Source: Triticum aestivum
Lineage: Eukaryota; Streptophyta; Magnoliopsida; Poales; Poaceae
Assembly: GCF_018294505.1 (NCBI RefSeq)
Contig: NC_057810.1
Location: 204,308,113-204,372,112 of the forward strand
Length of the DNA: 64,000 bases
Reading direction: 5' to 3'
Below are positions 46,541 through 58,276 of this stretch, one piece after another; position 1 is the stretch's first letter; every line of letters begins with the position of its first letter. The notes beneath the pieces are model-generated. The model saw only the letters and a program-made list of their open reading frames with translations. It made no database searches and had not been told where the DNA came from. Both the position numbers and the translations under genes were made by a program.

Positions 46541-48298
46541 GCTGCAAATCACTGACTGTTGACCCTATGAATAGTTATAGATGAGATAGAATGGATGAGC
46601 ATCACAAAATGCAGAGATTTTTGCAAACGAATGATTCAAAAATTCAGTTTTAGTTTTCCACAGAAAGCATTCCGGATCAATCGATTTTCAAACTCGGTGA
46701 TACCGAAGCAGTTTTGGAACCTAAACTAGTGAACTCGGTGGGACCGAGTCACAGTTTGGTGGCATCAAGACTGCTAGGGTTTCACAAAGTTTTAAAATCA
46801 GTCACACCGATTAGCAATTCTCGGTCAGACCGAGAGTTACTAGTGCAATGGCGTTAGCCAAATCGGTGGGACCGGGTTTTTCAACTCGGTGGGTCTGAGA
46901 CGGTTTCGGCGGAAACCTAACCCTAAATTTTCAAATCGCATCTATTCTAAGGATTACATTGACTGGATAGGAGTGTTTCAATCGTGGCAAGATGCATTAC
47001 GAACACAATGTGCTAGGAATCAGACGAGGATAGCACTGTGATCGAGTTCATACCCTAGCTTGGTGATGAACTCGCTACGGCGGCAACGGCGGGGGTGAAT
47101 TCTGTTGACGGCGGCAGAGACTAGCGACAAGAGGCGGCTGGCGACGAAGTCGATGATTCGTAGACCTAGTAGGCAGAGCGAGCTATGCGCGAGCGAGGAG
47201 TTTCGGAGAAAGTTTTCCAAAATTTGCCCGTGAGTATATATAGCCCGACACTGTCGGTGTGACCGAGTGGAACAACTTGGTAGCACCGAGATGCATAATT
47301 GTATACAGTTATAGCAACTCGGTGAGACCGAAAAGTTCAAATCGGTTGCACCGAGATTGAAAACCTAGATCGACTTAGTGATCTCGGTAGGACCGAAATG
47401 GATGAATCGGTCAGACCGAGAATCACAAAGAAGTTTTGGAAGTTTAAGTCTATGACGAATCGGGGACTCCGAGTGCTCCTCACACAGAGTGGTTCGAATC
47501 TAACTTGATCAAATTTTGTGATGTAGCATGAATAGAGTTTGAGACGAGAAAATCATAGATAGCTAGAGAAGGTTCTTAGGCATTCTTGTCCATCCACTTG
47601 GCAAAAAGAAAAAGAACCCAAACGATCAAAGCAACAAGTGGATGTCCTTGAATGAGAAAAATATGCAACCAACATGCTCACACAATAGAATGGCAAATGA
47701 AATATGTGGCAAAGCATGCACAACCAATTCTAGCATCTATCAAACAATTGGCGATGACTAGGTCATCTATATATGAGTATATTGACTTAGGAGTCAAATG
47801 AGAACATTTGATCATAGGTCATACTCATCGTTTAAGCTCAAGTGGGGTTACCACTTTTACATAATGTATTGATGTGTTCACACCATTAGAGTTGCTTTGA
47901 CTCAATTCTTAGAGTTAAGCTCCCCCTAGATGTGAGATCCCCTTTTAGATGGATAAACTAACCTTGGGTTTTGTCGATGATGACTTCATGTAGGTGTTGA
48001 AGATGTGGATGCTCAATGTTGATATAGATCATTTGGAGCAATCCTTTGGAGTGAGTTGCACTTTCAACATACCTACATGGGTTAGTCCCACAAGGAACAA
48101 ACAAGAATATCCATAGACATAGAGTGATGCACACACAAGATGATGTCCATGAAATCGTTAGGTTACCTTGTCCCTTGCCTTACCAACATGAGTGTTTGTG
48201 ACTCCTTGAACTAGTGCAAGATGTGGAAGTTGATTGCACTTGTCCTTGCCATAATGATATGAGTGAAGAATGTTGGCGGAGTCACCCTCAAGAACTCT
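46541..48298 (-). promoter_or_regulatory. Spacer between gag and ORF2 of A' with LTR-like internal promoter
   Basis: Minus-strand TATATATA box at 47242-47235, with palindromic TCGGT-N3-ACCGA motifs on both sides (47250-47425 upstream, 46680-46910 downstream) and a GC-rich leader (47040-47220). It mirrors 3217-4973 of element A. No other coding is seen. Confidence 0.55.
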
Positions 48299-50484
48299 CT
48301 AGTTCTTCTTCTTTGGTATCCACATCATCTTGATGGGAATCCTTGGAGTTGTAGTCGTACTTGATGAAGTAGAACTTGACGTAGTCTTGGGAACCCACTT
48401 GACCAAGGCCTTAGGTGCTTCTTTGAATGCATTAATCTCCTCTTGAAGCTTGTCCTTGCCTTTGTTCTTGTGGTCTTGTGGTGGAAGATCATCTTGTGCT
48501 TGTGTTCCCTTGAAGGAAGTAGGATCATACTTCGCTTGTTGAGGAACAAACTTCGTCTTGGGGTATTGATCTTCTTCCCACTCAACTCCATTGGCATTCA
48601 ACTTTCGTTCAAAACCAACACCTTGATTCTTCCGGTGCCTTCCTTGCTTGCGTACAATTTCCTCGAATTGCTTACTCCCAGCAAGGCTCTTGTATACACC
48701 TTTCTCTATAATTCCCTTCAATAAGCTATTTTCTTGCTCAAGTGTAACTTGGCTAAGAGAATCATTAGTGGAATCAAGAGAACTACTAGAAGCAACAATA
48801 TTGGATTTGGCATTATTATTATTGTTACTACTAGAGGAAGGATCTTTCTTGTACTTGTTACTAGATTTGACTTGAGGCATGTAAGTAGATAAGAGTAAAC
48901 GCTTGGCAATGTAAGAAGAACTTTTCTTACGGAGATCATCATTGATTGCTTTTAAGAACTCATGCTCTTGCTCAAGATTGAACTTTTCAAAGGTAACTTC
49001 TCATGAGCCCATAAAAGTCCTCGATAATTTTCGAAGATAGTTTCATGAGCTAACTTAAGAGTTTTTAGTTCTTTAGTTAGAAGCTCAATCTTCTCCTTAT
49101 CATTGTCATTCGTTTTATCTTGATTAGCATGATTAATTGACGTTTCATCATAGTATTCATCACTAGAGTTGTCAATTAGTAAATCATCATCACCTAGCAA
49201 GTCATCTTCATCACTATTGAAATCAACATACTCGGGATGAGTTACCTTAGGTCCTTTAGCCATGAAGCATCTCCCAATTCCTTCATTTGGTGAGTCAAAT
49301 ATGTTGTAGGAGTTGGTTGACACAAGTGCTAGACCGGCAACACCTTCATCTTGAGTATATTCGGAGTCGGAGTGATAGCTTCTCTCGGAGTGATGTTCAG
49401 AGTCGGAGTCGGATACCCATTCACCAACATGAGCTTGATGTCTTCGTTTTGTGTAGCTCTTTGATGACTTGTCCTTCCTTTCCGAATCCTTGCTTCTCCG
49501 TGAGGATCTTCGTTCATAATGATCATCTCTACTCCTCCTCTCTCTTGGTGGTGATTCTTCTCTTCTACTTCTTCTTTTTGGAGAATCTTCTCTTCTTTTG
49601 TAGGGTGCCATACACTCATTGGAATAGTGTCCGGGTCTCCCACAATTGTAGCAGTTTCGCTCTCGACTAGAAGATCTTTTGTCATTGTAGGACCTTTACT
49701 TAGAGCTTCTTTCTTTGCTTCTACTCTTGTAGAATTTGTTGAAGTTCTTCACCATTAAGCTCAGTTCTTCATTGAAGGTTTGTTTCTCACTTGATGATGT
49801 GGGGGCTTCACATGAGGCTTTGTAAGCACCACTTGACTTGTTGTGAAGTTCCTCCTTATCCTTGAGTGACATCTCATGAGCAACAATTCTTCCAATGACT
49901 TCCGTTGGCTTGAGATCTTTGTAGTTTGGCATCATTTGGATCAATGTGCACACGGTATCATACTTTCCATCCAATGCTCTTAGGATCTTCTTGATGATGA
50001 ATCTGTCAGTCATCTCTTCACTCCCTAAGCCGGCAATCTCATTTGTGATAAGAGCAAGCCTAGAGTACATTTCAGCGACACCTTCACCATCCTTCATTTT
50101 GAACTTGTCAAGCTGACTTTGGAGCACATCCAACTTGGATTTCTTGACGGAGTCGGTACCTTCATGCATATCAATCAAAGTATCCCAAATTTCCTTTGCA
50201 TTCTCAAGACGGCTGATTTTGTTGAATTCTTCGGGGCACAAGCCATTGAAGAGGATATCACAAGCTTGAGCATTGTATTGCAGCATCTTCAATTCATCCG
50301 GATTAGCTTCACGGTTTGGCTCTCTCCCATCAAAGAATTCACCTTGCAAGCCAATACAAACAATAGCCCAAACGGCGGGGTTATGTCCGAGAATATGCAT
50401 TTTCATCTTATGCTTCCAACTAGCAAAGTTAGTACCATCAAAGTAAGGACCTCTACGGTGATAATTTCCCTCGCTAGACGCCAT
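48299..50484 (-). pseudogene. gag-like ORF of element A' (one stop, one frameshift)
   Basis: From ATG 50484 (MASSEGNYHRRG) the UBN2-type gag domain is intact to a TAA at 49698-49696, a one-base change from the TCA serine codon present in A. The same frame continues through the zinc knuckle CYNCGRPGHYSNEC (about 49660-49620), an RS/RD-rich block and an acidic block. A frameshift lies near 48990. The tail resumes in another frame (48880-48299) and ends at WIPKKKN. The stops differ from those of A, so the parent frame was open over about 720 codons. Confidence 0.85.
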
Positions 50485-50555
50485 ACTCTCCTAGGTTGTG
50501 AAACCAAGGCTATGACCATCAAAAGCTATGGAAATCAAAGCAAATGGAAACCAAA

Positions 50556-50569
50556 GCTCTGATACCACT
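50556..50569 (-). promoter_or_regulatory. Primer binding site of element A'
   Basis: On the minus strand AGTGGTATCAGAGC immediately follows the 5' LTR end at 50570. It contains the exact initiator Met tRNA-type TGGTATCAGAGC. Confidence 0.9.
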
Positions 50570-52255
50570 TGTAGGACCTTGAAGTATGTCTAGAGGGGGG
50601 GTGATTAGACTACTTGACCAATTAAAAACTTAACCTTTTCCAATTTTAGACTTTGGCAGATTTTAGCTATCTTTGGACAAGTCAAGCAATCATCACACAA
50701 TTCAAGCAAGCATGCAAAGAGTATATAGGCAGCGGAAGTTAAAGCATGCAACTTGCAAGAAAGTAAAGGGAAGGGTTTGGAGGATTCAAACGCAATTGGA
50801 GACACGGATATTTTTGGCGTGGTTCCGATAGGTGGTGCTATCATACATCCACGTTGATGGACACTTCAACCCACAAAGGGCAACAGCTGTGCGAGTCCAC
50901 GGAGGGCTCCACCCAATAAGGGTCCATGAAGAAGCAACCTTGTCTATCCCACCATGGCCGTCGCCCACGAAGGACTTGCCTCACTAGCGGTAGATCTTCA
51001 CGAAGTAGGCGATCTCCTTGCCCTTACAAACTCCTTGGTTCAACTCCACAATCTTGTCGGAGGCTCCCAAGTGACACCTAGACAATCTAGGAGACACCAC
51101 TCTACAAGAAGTAACAAATGGTGCGTTGATGATGAACTCCTTGCTCTTGTGCTTCAAATGATAGTCTCCCCAACACTTAACTCTCTCTCATAGGATTTGG
51201 ATCTGGTGGAAAGAAGATTTGAGTGGAAAGCAACTTGGGGAAGGCTAGAGATCAAGATTCATATGGTTGGAATGGAATATCTTGGCCTCAACACATGAGT
51301 AGGTGGTTCTCTCTCAGAACTGGTAAGTTGGAAGTGTAGGTTTGTTCTGGTGGCTCTCTCCATGAATGAAGAGGAGGTGGAGGGGTATATATAGCCTCCA
51401 CACAAAATCTAACCATTACACACAATTTACCAATCTCGGTGGGACCGAATCAACAAACTCGGTCGGACCGATTTAGTAAACCTAGTGACAGTTAGGATTT
51501 TTGGTGGGACCGACATGCAACTCGGTAGGACCGATATGGTTAGGGTTAGGGCATAACGTAATCTCGGTGAGTCTGATTACACAAACTCGGTGAGACCGAT
51601 TTTGGTAATTAGCTAACCAGAGAGTTGGCCAGGTAAACTCGGTGGGACCGATTCGCTCTTTTCGGTGAGACCGAAATGTTACGAAAAGGAAACAGAGAGT
51701 TTACATTGCAATCTCGGTGGGACCGATCGCTCACTTTGGTTAGACCGAAATGTTACGAAGGGAAACGGAGAGATTACAATCCCATCTCGGTGAGACCGAG
51801 ATCCCTATTGGTGAGACCGATTTGCCTAGGGTTTGTGGTAGTGGCTATGACATTTGAACTCGGTGGCGCCGGATAGAAAGAATCGGTGTGACTGATTTTG
51901 ACTTTAGGTTTAGGTCATATGAGGATGTGAGAAAGTAGTTGAGGGTATTTGGAGCATATCACTAAGCACTTGAAGCAAGAGGCTCATTAAGCAACACCTC
52001 ATCCCTCCTTGATAGTATTGGCTTTCCCTATAGACTCAATGTGATCTTGGATCACTAAAATGTAAAATGAAGAGTCTTGAGCTTTTGAGCTTGAGCCAAT
52101 CCTTTGTCCTTGATATTTTGAGGGATCCACTTTCATCATCCATGCCTTGCCATTCATTGAGCTTTCCTGAACTAATAGTCTTGGAATAGCATTAGCTCAA
52201 TGAGCTATATGTTGTTATGAATTACCAAAACCACCTAGGGATAGTTGCACTTTCA
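50570..52255 (-). repeat. 5' LTR of element A'
   Basis: 1686 bp, with the same ends as 42180-43830. A minus-strand TATATATA box lies near 51388-51395 and palindrome clusters at 51430-51895. Confidence 0.94.
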
Positions 52256-52539
52256 TCACCACACCATCGTGCTGACGGAACTCTCCCTCGACACTCGGCT
52301 GGATCGGAGTTCGAGGGACATCATCGAGCTGAACGTGTGCTAGAACTCGAAGGTGCCGTAGTTTCGGTGCTTGATCGGTCGGGCCGTGAAGATATACGAC
52401 TACATCAACCATGTTGTTCTAACGCTTCCGCTTTCGGTCTACGAGGGTACGTGGACAATACTCTCCCCTCTCGTTGCTATGCATCACCATGATCTTGCGT
52501 GTGCATAGGATTTTTTTTAAATTACTACGTTCCTCAACA

Positions 52540-53768
52540 GTGGCATCCAAGCCAGGTTTTATGCGTAGATGTTATATGCACGAGTAGAACACAAGTGAGT
52601 TGTGGGCGATACAAGTCATACTGCTTACCAGCATGTCATACTTTGGTTCGCGGTATTGTTGGATGAAGCGGCCCGGACCGACATTACGCGTACGCTTACG
52701 CGAGACTGGTTCTACCGACGTACTTTGCACACATGTGGCTAGCGGGTGTCAGTTTCTCCAACTTTAGTTGAACCGAGTGCGACCATGCTCGGTCCTTGCG
52801 AAGGTTAAAATAGCACTAACTTGACGAACTATCGTTGTGGTTTTGATGCGTAGGTAAGAACGGTTCTTGCTCAGCCCGTAGCAGCCACGTAAAATTTGCA
52901 ACAACAAAGTAGAGGACGTCTAACTTGTTTTTGCAGGGCATGTTGTGATGTGATATGGTCAAGACATGATGCTATATTTTATTGTATGAGATGATCATGT
53001 TTTGTAACCGAGTTATCGGCAACTGGTAGGAGCTATATGGTTGTCGCTTTATTGTATGCAATGCAAGTGCCCTGTAATTGCTTTACTTTATCACTAAGCG
53101 GTAGCGATAGTCGTAGAAGCAATAGATGGCGAAATGACAATGATGCTACGATGGAGGTCAAGGTGTCACGCCGGTGATGATGGTGATCACGAGGGTGCTT
53201 CGGAGATGGAGGTCACAAGCACAAGATGATGATGGCCATATCATATCACTTATATTGATTGGATGTGATCTTTATCCTTTATGCATCTTATTTTGCTTTG
53301 ATTGACGGTAGCATTATAAGATGATCTCTCACTAATTATCAAGAAGTGTTCTCCTTGAGTATGCACCGTTGCGAAAGTTCTTCGTGCTGAGACACCACGT
53401 GATGATTGGGTGTGATAGGCTCTACGTTCAAATACAACGGGTGCAAAACAGTTGCACACACGGAATACTCAGGTTAAACTTGACGAGCCTAGCATATACA
53501 GATATGGCCTCAGAACACGGAGACCGAAAGGTCAAACATGAATCATATAGTAGATATGATCAACATAGTGATGTTCACCATTGAAAACTACTCCATCTCA
53601 CGTGATGATCGGACATGACTTAGTTGATTTGGATCACGTGATCACTTAGCTGACTAGAGGGATGTCTGTCTAAGTGGTAGTTCTTTAGTAATATGATTGA
53701 TTGAACTTAAATTTATCATGAACTTAGTACCTGATAGTATTTTGCTTGTCTATGTTTGTTGTAGATAG
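52540..53768 (+). promoter_or_regulatory. Primer binding site and untranslated leader of Angela copy 2
   Basis: GTGGCATCCAAGCCAGG (52540-52556) follows the LTR and is the Angela-type methionine tRNA site. The 1.2 kb leader then holds only short ORFs, as is usual for this family, and ends at the gag ATG. It should contain packaging and dimerisation signals, which I cannot define. Confidence 0.75.
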
Positions 53769-55112
53769 ATGGCTCGTGCTGTTGTTCCATTGAATTTTAA
53801 TGCGTTCCTTGAGAAAGCTAAGTTGAAAGATGATGGTAGCAATTACACGGACTGGGTCCATAACTTGAGGATTATCCTCATTACTGCACAAAATAATTAC
53901 GTCCTGGAAGCACCGTTGGGTGCCAGGCCTGCTGCAGATGCAACTGACGACGTTAAGAACGTCTTGGAGAGCAAAGCTGATGACTACTCGATAGTTCAGT
54001 GTGCCATGCTTTACGGCTTAGAACAGGGACTTCAACGATGTTTTGAACGTCATGGAGCATATGAGATGTTCCAGGAGTTGATGTTAATATTTCAAGCAAA
54101 TGCCCGAATTGAGAGATATGAAGTCTCCAATAAGTTCTATAGCTACAAAATGGAAGAGGATAGTTCTGTCAGTGAACATATACTCAAAATGTCTGGGTAT
54201 AATAATCACTTGATTCAACTGGGAGTTAATCTTCCTGATGATAGTGTCATTGACAGAATTCTTCAATCACTGCCACCAAGCTACAAGAGCTTCGTGATGA
54301 ACTTTAATATGCAAGGGATGGACAAGACTATTCCCGAGCTCTTCGCAATGCTAAAGGCTGCGGAGGTAGAAATCAAGAAGGAGCATCAGGTGTTGATGGT
54401 CAATAAGACCACCAGTTTCAAGAAAAAGGGTAAAGGAAAGAAGAAGGGGAACTTCAAGAAGAACAGCAAACAAGTTGCTGCTCAAGAGAAGAAACCCAAA
54501 TCTGGACCTAAGCCTGAGACTGAGTGCTTCTACTGCAAGCAGACTGGTCACTGGAAGCAGAATTGCCCCAAGTATTTGGCGGAGAAGGATGGCAAGGTGA
54601 ACAAAGTTATATGTGATCTACATGTTATTGATGTGTACCTTACTAATGCTCGCAGTAGCACCTGGGTATTTGATACTGGTTCTGTTGCTAATATTTGCAA
54701 CTCGAAAGAGGGACTACGGATTAAGCGAAGATTGGCTAAGGACGAGGTGACGATGCGCGTGGGAAATGGTTCCAAAGTCAATGTGATCACGGTCGGCACG
54801 CTACCTCTACATCTACCTTCGGGATTAGTTTTAGACCTGAATAATTGTTATTTGGTGCCAGCATTGAGCATGAACATTATATATGGATCTTGTTTGATGC
54901 GAGACAGTTATTCATTTAAATCAGAGAATAATGGTTGTTCTATTTATATGAGTAATATCTTTTATGGTCATGCACCCTTGAAGAGTGGTCTATTTTTATT
55001 AAATCTCGATAGTAGTGATACACATATTCATAATGTTGAAGCCAAAAGATGCAGAGTTGATAATGATAGTGCAACTTATTTGTGGCACTGCCGAAGGGTC
55101 ATATTGGTGTAA
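53769..55112 (+). CDS. Angela copy 2 gag-protease
   Basis: 447 codons from ATG 53769 (MARAVVPLNFNAF). The Copia gag domain (residues 20-210) is followed by a Lys-rich linker and zinc knuckle CFYCKQTGHWKQNC at about residue 257. The aspartic protease active site WVFDTGS follows at about residue 300. Residues 430-440 (YLWHCR) begin the GAG-pre-integrase motif, after which the frame is lost. Gag packages RNA and the protease cleaves the polyprotein. The reading frame is clean up to the frameshift near 55093, suggesting a fairly young insertion. Confidence 0.92.
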   Translation: MARAVVPLNFNAFLEKAKLKDDGSNYTDWVHNLRIILITAQNNYVLEAPLGARPAADATDDVKNVLESKADDYSIVQCAMLYGLEQGLQRCFERHGAYEMFQELMLIFQANARIERYEVSNKFYSYKMEEDSSVSEHILKMSGYNNHLIQLGVNLPDDSVIDRILQSLPPSYKSFVMNFNMQGMDKTIPELFAMLKAAEVEIKKEHQVLMVNKTTSFKKKGKGKKKGNFKKNSKQVAAQEKKPKSGPKPETECFYCKQTGHWKQNCPKYLAEKDGKVNKVICDLHVIDVYLTNARSSTWVFDTGSVANICNSKEGLRIKRRLAKDEVTMRVGNGSKVNVITVGTLPLHLPSGLVLDLNNCYLVPALSMNIIYGSCLMRDSYSFKSENNGCSIYMSNIFYGHAPLKSGLFLLNLDSSDTHIHNVEAKRCRVDNDSATYLWHCRRVILV

Positions 55113-56136
55113 AGCGCATGAAGAAACTCCATACTGATGGACTTCTAGAATCACTTGATTATGAATCACTTGGTACTTGCGAACCGTGCCTCATGGGCAA
55201 GATGACTAAAACGCCGATCTCCGGAACTATGGAGCGAGCAACAGACTTGTTGGAAATCATACATACTGATGTATGTGGTCCGATGAATGTTGAGGCTCGC
55301 GGCGGATATCGTTATTTTCTCACCTTCACAGATGATTTGAGCAGATATGGGTATATCTGCTTAATGAAACACAAGTCTGAAACATTTGAAAAGTTCAAAG
55401 AATTTCAAAGTCAAGTGGAAAATCATCGTAACAAGAAAATAAAATTTCTACGATCTGATCGTGGAGGAGAATATTTGAGTTACGAGTTTGGTTTGCATTT
55501 GAAACAATGCGTAATAGTTTCGCAACTCACGCCACCCGGAACACCACAACGAAATGGTGTGTCCGAACGTCGTAATCGTACTTTACTAGATATGGTGCGA
55601 TCTATGATGTCTCTTACTGATTTACCGCTATCGTTTTGGGGTTATGCTTTAGAGACAACCGCATTCACGTTAAATAGGGCACCATCAAAATCCATTGAGA
55701 CGACGCCTTATGAACTCTGGTTTGGCAAGAAACCAAAGTTGTCGTTTCTTAAAGTTTGGGGCTGCGATGCTTATGTGAAGAAACTTCAACCAGATAAGCT
55801 CGAACCCAAATCGGAGAAATGTGTCTTCATAGGATACCCAAAAGAGACTATTGGGTACACCTTCTATCACAGATCTGAAGGCAAGACTTTTGTTGCTAAA
55901 TTCGGATCCTTTCTAGAAAAGGAGTTTCTCTCGAAAGAAGTGAGTGGGAGGAAAGTAGAACTTGATGAGGTAACTGTACCTGCTCCCTTATTGAAAAGTA
56001 GTTCATCACAGAAACCGGTTCCTGTGACAACTACACCAATCAATGAGGAAGGTAATGATATTGATCATGAAACTTCAGATCAAGTTACTACAGAACGTCG
56101 TAGGTCATCCAGAGTAAGATCCGCTCCAAAGTGGTA
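55095..56136 (+). pseudogene. Angela copy 2 integrase, frameshifted at its start and interrupted by Gypsy Z
   Basis: In the next frame GHIGVKRMKKLHTDG continues the pre-integrase domain, so about one base is missing near 55093-55097. The integrase core shows its D,D35E residues in HTDVCGP, FLRSDRGGEY and NGVSERRNRT. LKVWGCDAYVKKL and a Ser/Thr-rich linker follow. The frame runs into the LTR of Z after RSAPKWY at 56136. Reverse transcriptase and RNase H lie beyond Z, outside the window. Inactive copy. Confidence 0.9.
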
Positions 56137-57773
56137 TGATGTCTACTAAACAACCTTCTTCTTGTAGACGTTGTTGGGCCTACAACTGCACAGGTTTGTA
56201 GGACAGTAGCAAATTTCCCTCAAGTGGATGACCTAAGGTTTATCAATCCGTGGGAGGCGTAGGATGAAGATGGTCTCTCTCAAACAACCGTGCAACCAAA
56301 TAAAAAAGAGTCTCTTGTGTCCCCAACACACCCAATACAATGGTAAATTGTATAGGTGCACTAATTCGGCGAAGAGATGGTGATACAAGTGCAATATGGA
56401 TAGTAGATATAGGTATTTGTAATCTGAAATAATAAAAACAGCAAGGTAACTAATGATAAAAGTGAGCGTAAATGATATTGCAATGATAGGAAACAAGGCA
56501 TAGGGTTCATACTTTCACTAGTGCAAGTTCTCTCAACAATAATCACATAGATAGATCATATAACAATCCCTCAACATGCAACAAAGAGTCACTCCAAAGC
56601 CACTAATAACGGAGAACAAACGAAGAGATTATGGTAGGGTACGAAACCACCTCAAAGTTATTCTTTCGGATCGATCTATTCAAGAGTTCGTACTAGAATA
56701 ACACCTTAAGACACAAATCAACCAAAACCCTAATGTCACCTAGATACTCCATTGTCACCTCAAGTATCCGTGGGCATGATTATACGCTATGCATCACACA
56801 ATCTCAGATTCATATATTCAACCAACACAAAGTACTTCAAAGAGTGCCCTAAAGTTTCTACCGGAGAGTCAAGACGAAAACTTGTGCCAACCCCTGTGCA
56901 TAGGTTCATGGGCCGAACCTGCAAGTTGATCACCAAAACATACATCAAGTGGCACGTGATATCCCATTGTCACCACAGATAAGCATGGCAAGACATACAT
57001 CAAGTGTTCTCAAATCCTTAAAGACTCAATCCGATAAGATAACTTCAAGATGAAAACTCAATTCATCACAAGAGAGTAGAGGGGGAGAAACATCATAAGA
57101 TCCAACTATAATAGCAAAGCTCGCGATACATCAATATCGTGCCATAGAGAGAACACGAGAGAGAGAGAGAGAGATCAAACACATAGCTACTGGTACATAC
57201 CCTCAGCCCCGAGGGTGAACTACTCCCTCCTCGTCATGGAGAGCGCCGGGGTCATGGAGATGGCCACCGATGATGGGTTCCCCCCTCCGGCAGGGTGCCG
57301 GAACGGGCTCCCGAGAGGTTTTTGGTGGCTACAGAGGCTTGCGGCGGCGGAACTCCCGATCTATCTTCTTCATTAATGTTTTTAGGGTACGTAGGCTTAT
57401 ATAGATGAAAGAAGTCGGTCGGGGGAGCCTCGAGGGGCCCATGAGAGGGTAGGGCACGCCCAGGGGGGTGGGCGCGCCCCCCTATCTCGTGGCCTCCTCG
57501 ATGATCTTCTAACGTGAACTCCAAGTCTCCCGGATGATATTCTTCCTAAAAATCACGCTCTCGAAGGTTTCATTCCGTTTGGACTCCATTTGATATTCCT
57601 TTTCTTTGAAATACTGAAACAGGCAATAAAACAGGAATATGGGTTGGGCCTCCGGTTAATAGGTTAGTCCCAAAAGTAATATAAAAGTGTATAATAAAGC
57701 CCGTAATCATTCAAAACAGATAATAAAATAGCATGAATGCTTCATAAATTATAGATACGTTGGAGATGTATCA
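56137..57773 (-). repeat. 3' LTR of Gypsy Z
   Basis: 1637 bp; on the minus strand from TGATACATCTCCAACGTATC to GTAGACATCA. TATA box CTATATAA (57404-57397). A GA microsatellite lies at 57155-57174. Small ORFs (56233-57524) are not genes. Confidence 0.93.
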
Positions 57774-58237
57774 GCATCCCCAAGCTTAATTCCCGCTCAT
57801 CCTCGAGTAGGTAAATCATAAAGAAAGAATTTATGAAGTGTGAATGCTAGAAGGTGCACAAGTTTGATCAATGATAATTTCAATCACCTTTTCTAGCATG
57901 ATTATATGTCATAACAGTAGTTCATCTCATAAAACTTCTCATGAACAAGTAACAAGCTAATCACATGTTAAAGCATAGACCATAAACTTTCTTGAAAACT
58001 AGAAAACTTCATTCTCAGTCATCAAACAATTGCAATTCATCTTATTTTGAGGAATATCAAACTCCACATACTCAACTATCATATAGTCTTCTACAATTGC
58101 TAACACTCACGCAATACTAATGGTTATGGAGTTTCAATCGGACACTGAGAAAGATGGGGGCTTATAGTGTTGCCTCCTAACGTATTCACCTTTGGGTGAT
58201 GTCAACAATAATAGTTCATGCTAACTTACATCCAATT

Positions 58238-58276
<39 letters not shown>

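Larger units (their letters stand above)
42180..52255 (-). mobile_element. Element A': second, complete copy of the A family
   Basis: A full 10,076-bp copy on the minus strand with perfect 5-bp duplication TCACC (42175-42179 and 52256-52260). 3' LTR is 42180-43830 and 5' LTR 50570-52255. It carries the same two ORFs as A, both broken by different lesions, and no pol. This copy defines the full structure of the family: LTR about 1.65-1.69 kb, interior about 6.7 kb. Confidence 0.95.
40708..52539 (+). repeat. 5' LTR of Angela copy 2, split by element A'
   Basis: Runs from TGAAGGAAATATGCCCTAGA to TTCCTCAACA; about 1.75 kb once A' and one TCACC copy are removed. A TATA element (CTTTATATAC, about 42020) is followed by a leader. 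The last 280 bases lie right of A' at 52261-52539. Confidence 0.93.
40708..56136 (+). mobile_element. Angela/BARE-like Copia element, copy 2 (continues beyond window through insertion Z)
   Basis: The order is 5' LTR, primer site, 1.2 kb leader, gag-protease, integrase. The pol frame is cut at 56136 by Gypsy Z. Reverse transcriptase, RNase H and 3' LTR must lie right of the window. It is inserted in the LTR of Gypsy S; left flank GTCTA. Confidence 0.93.

Noticed and set aside
56233..57524. Minus ORFs in the 3' LTR of Gypsy Z, repeated near 62816-63124
   Set aside because: They occur in both LTRs, overlap the U3/R region, and have no recognisable domain.
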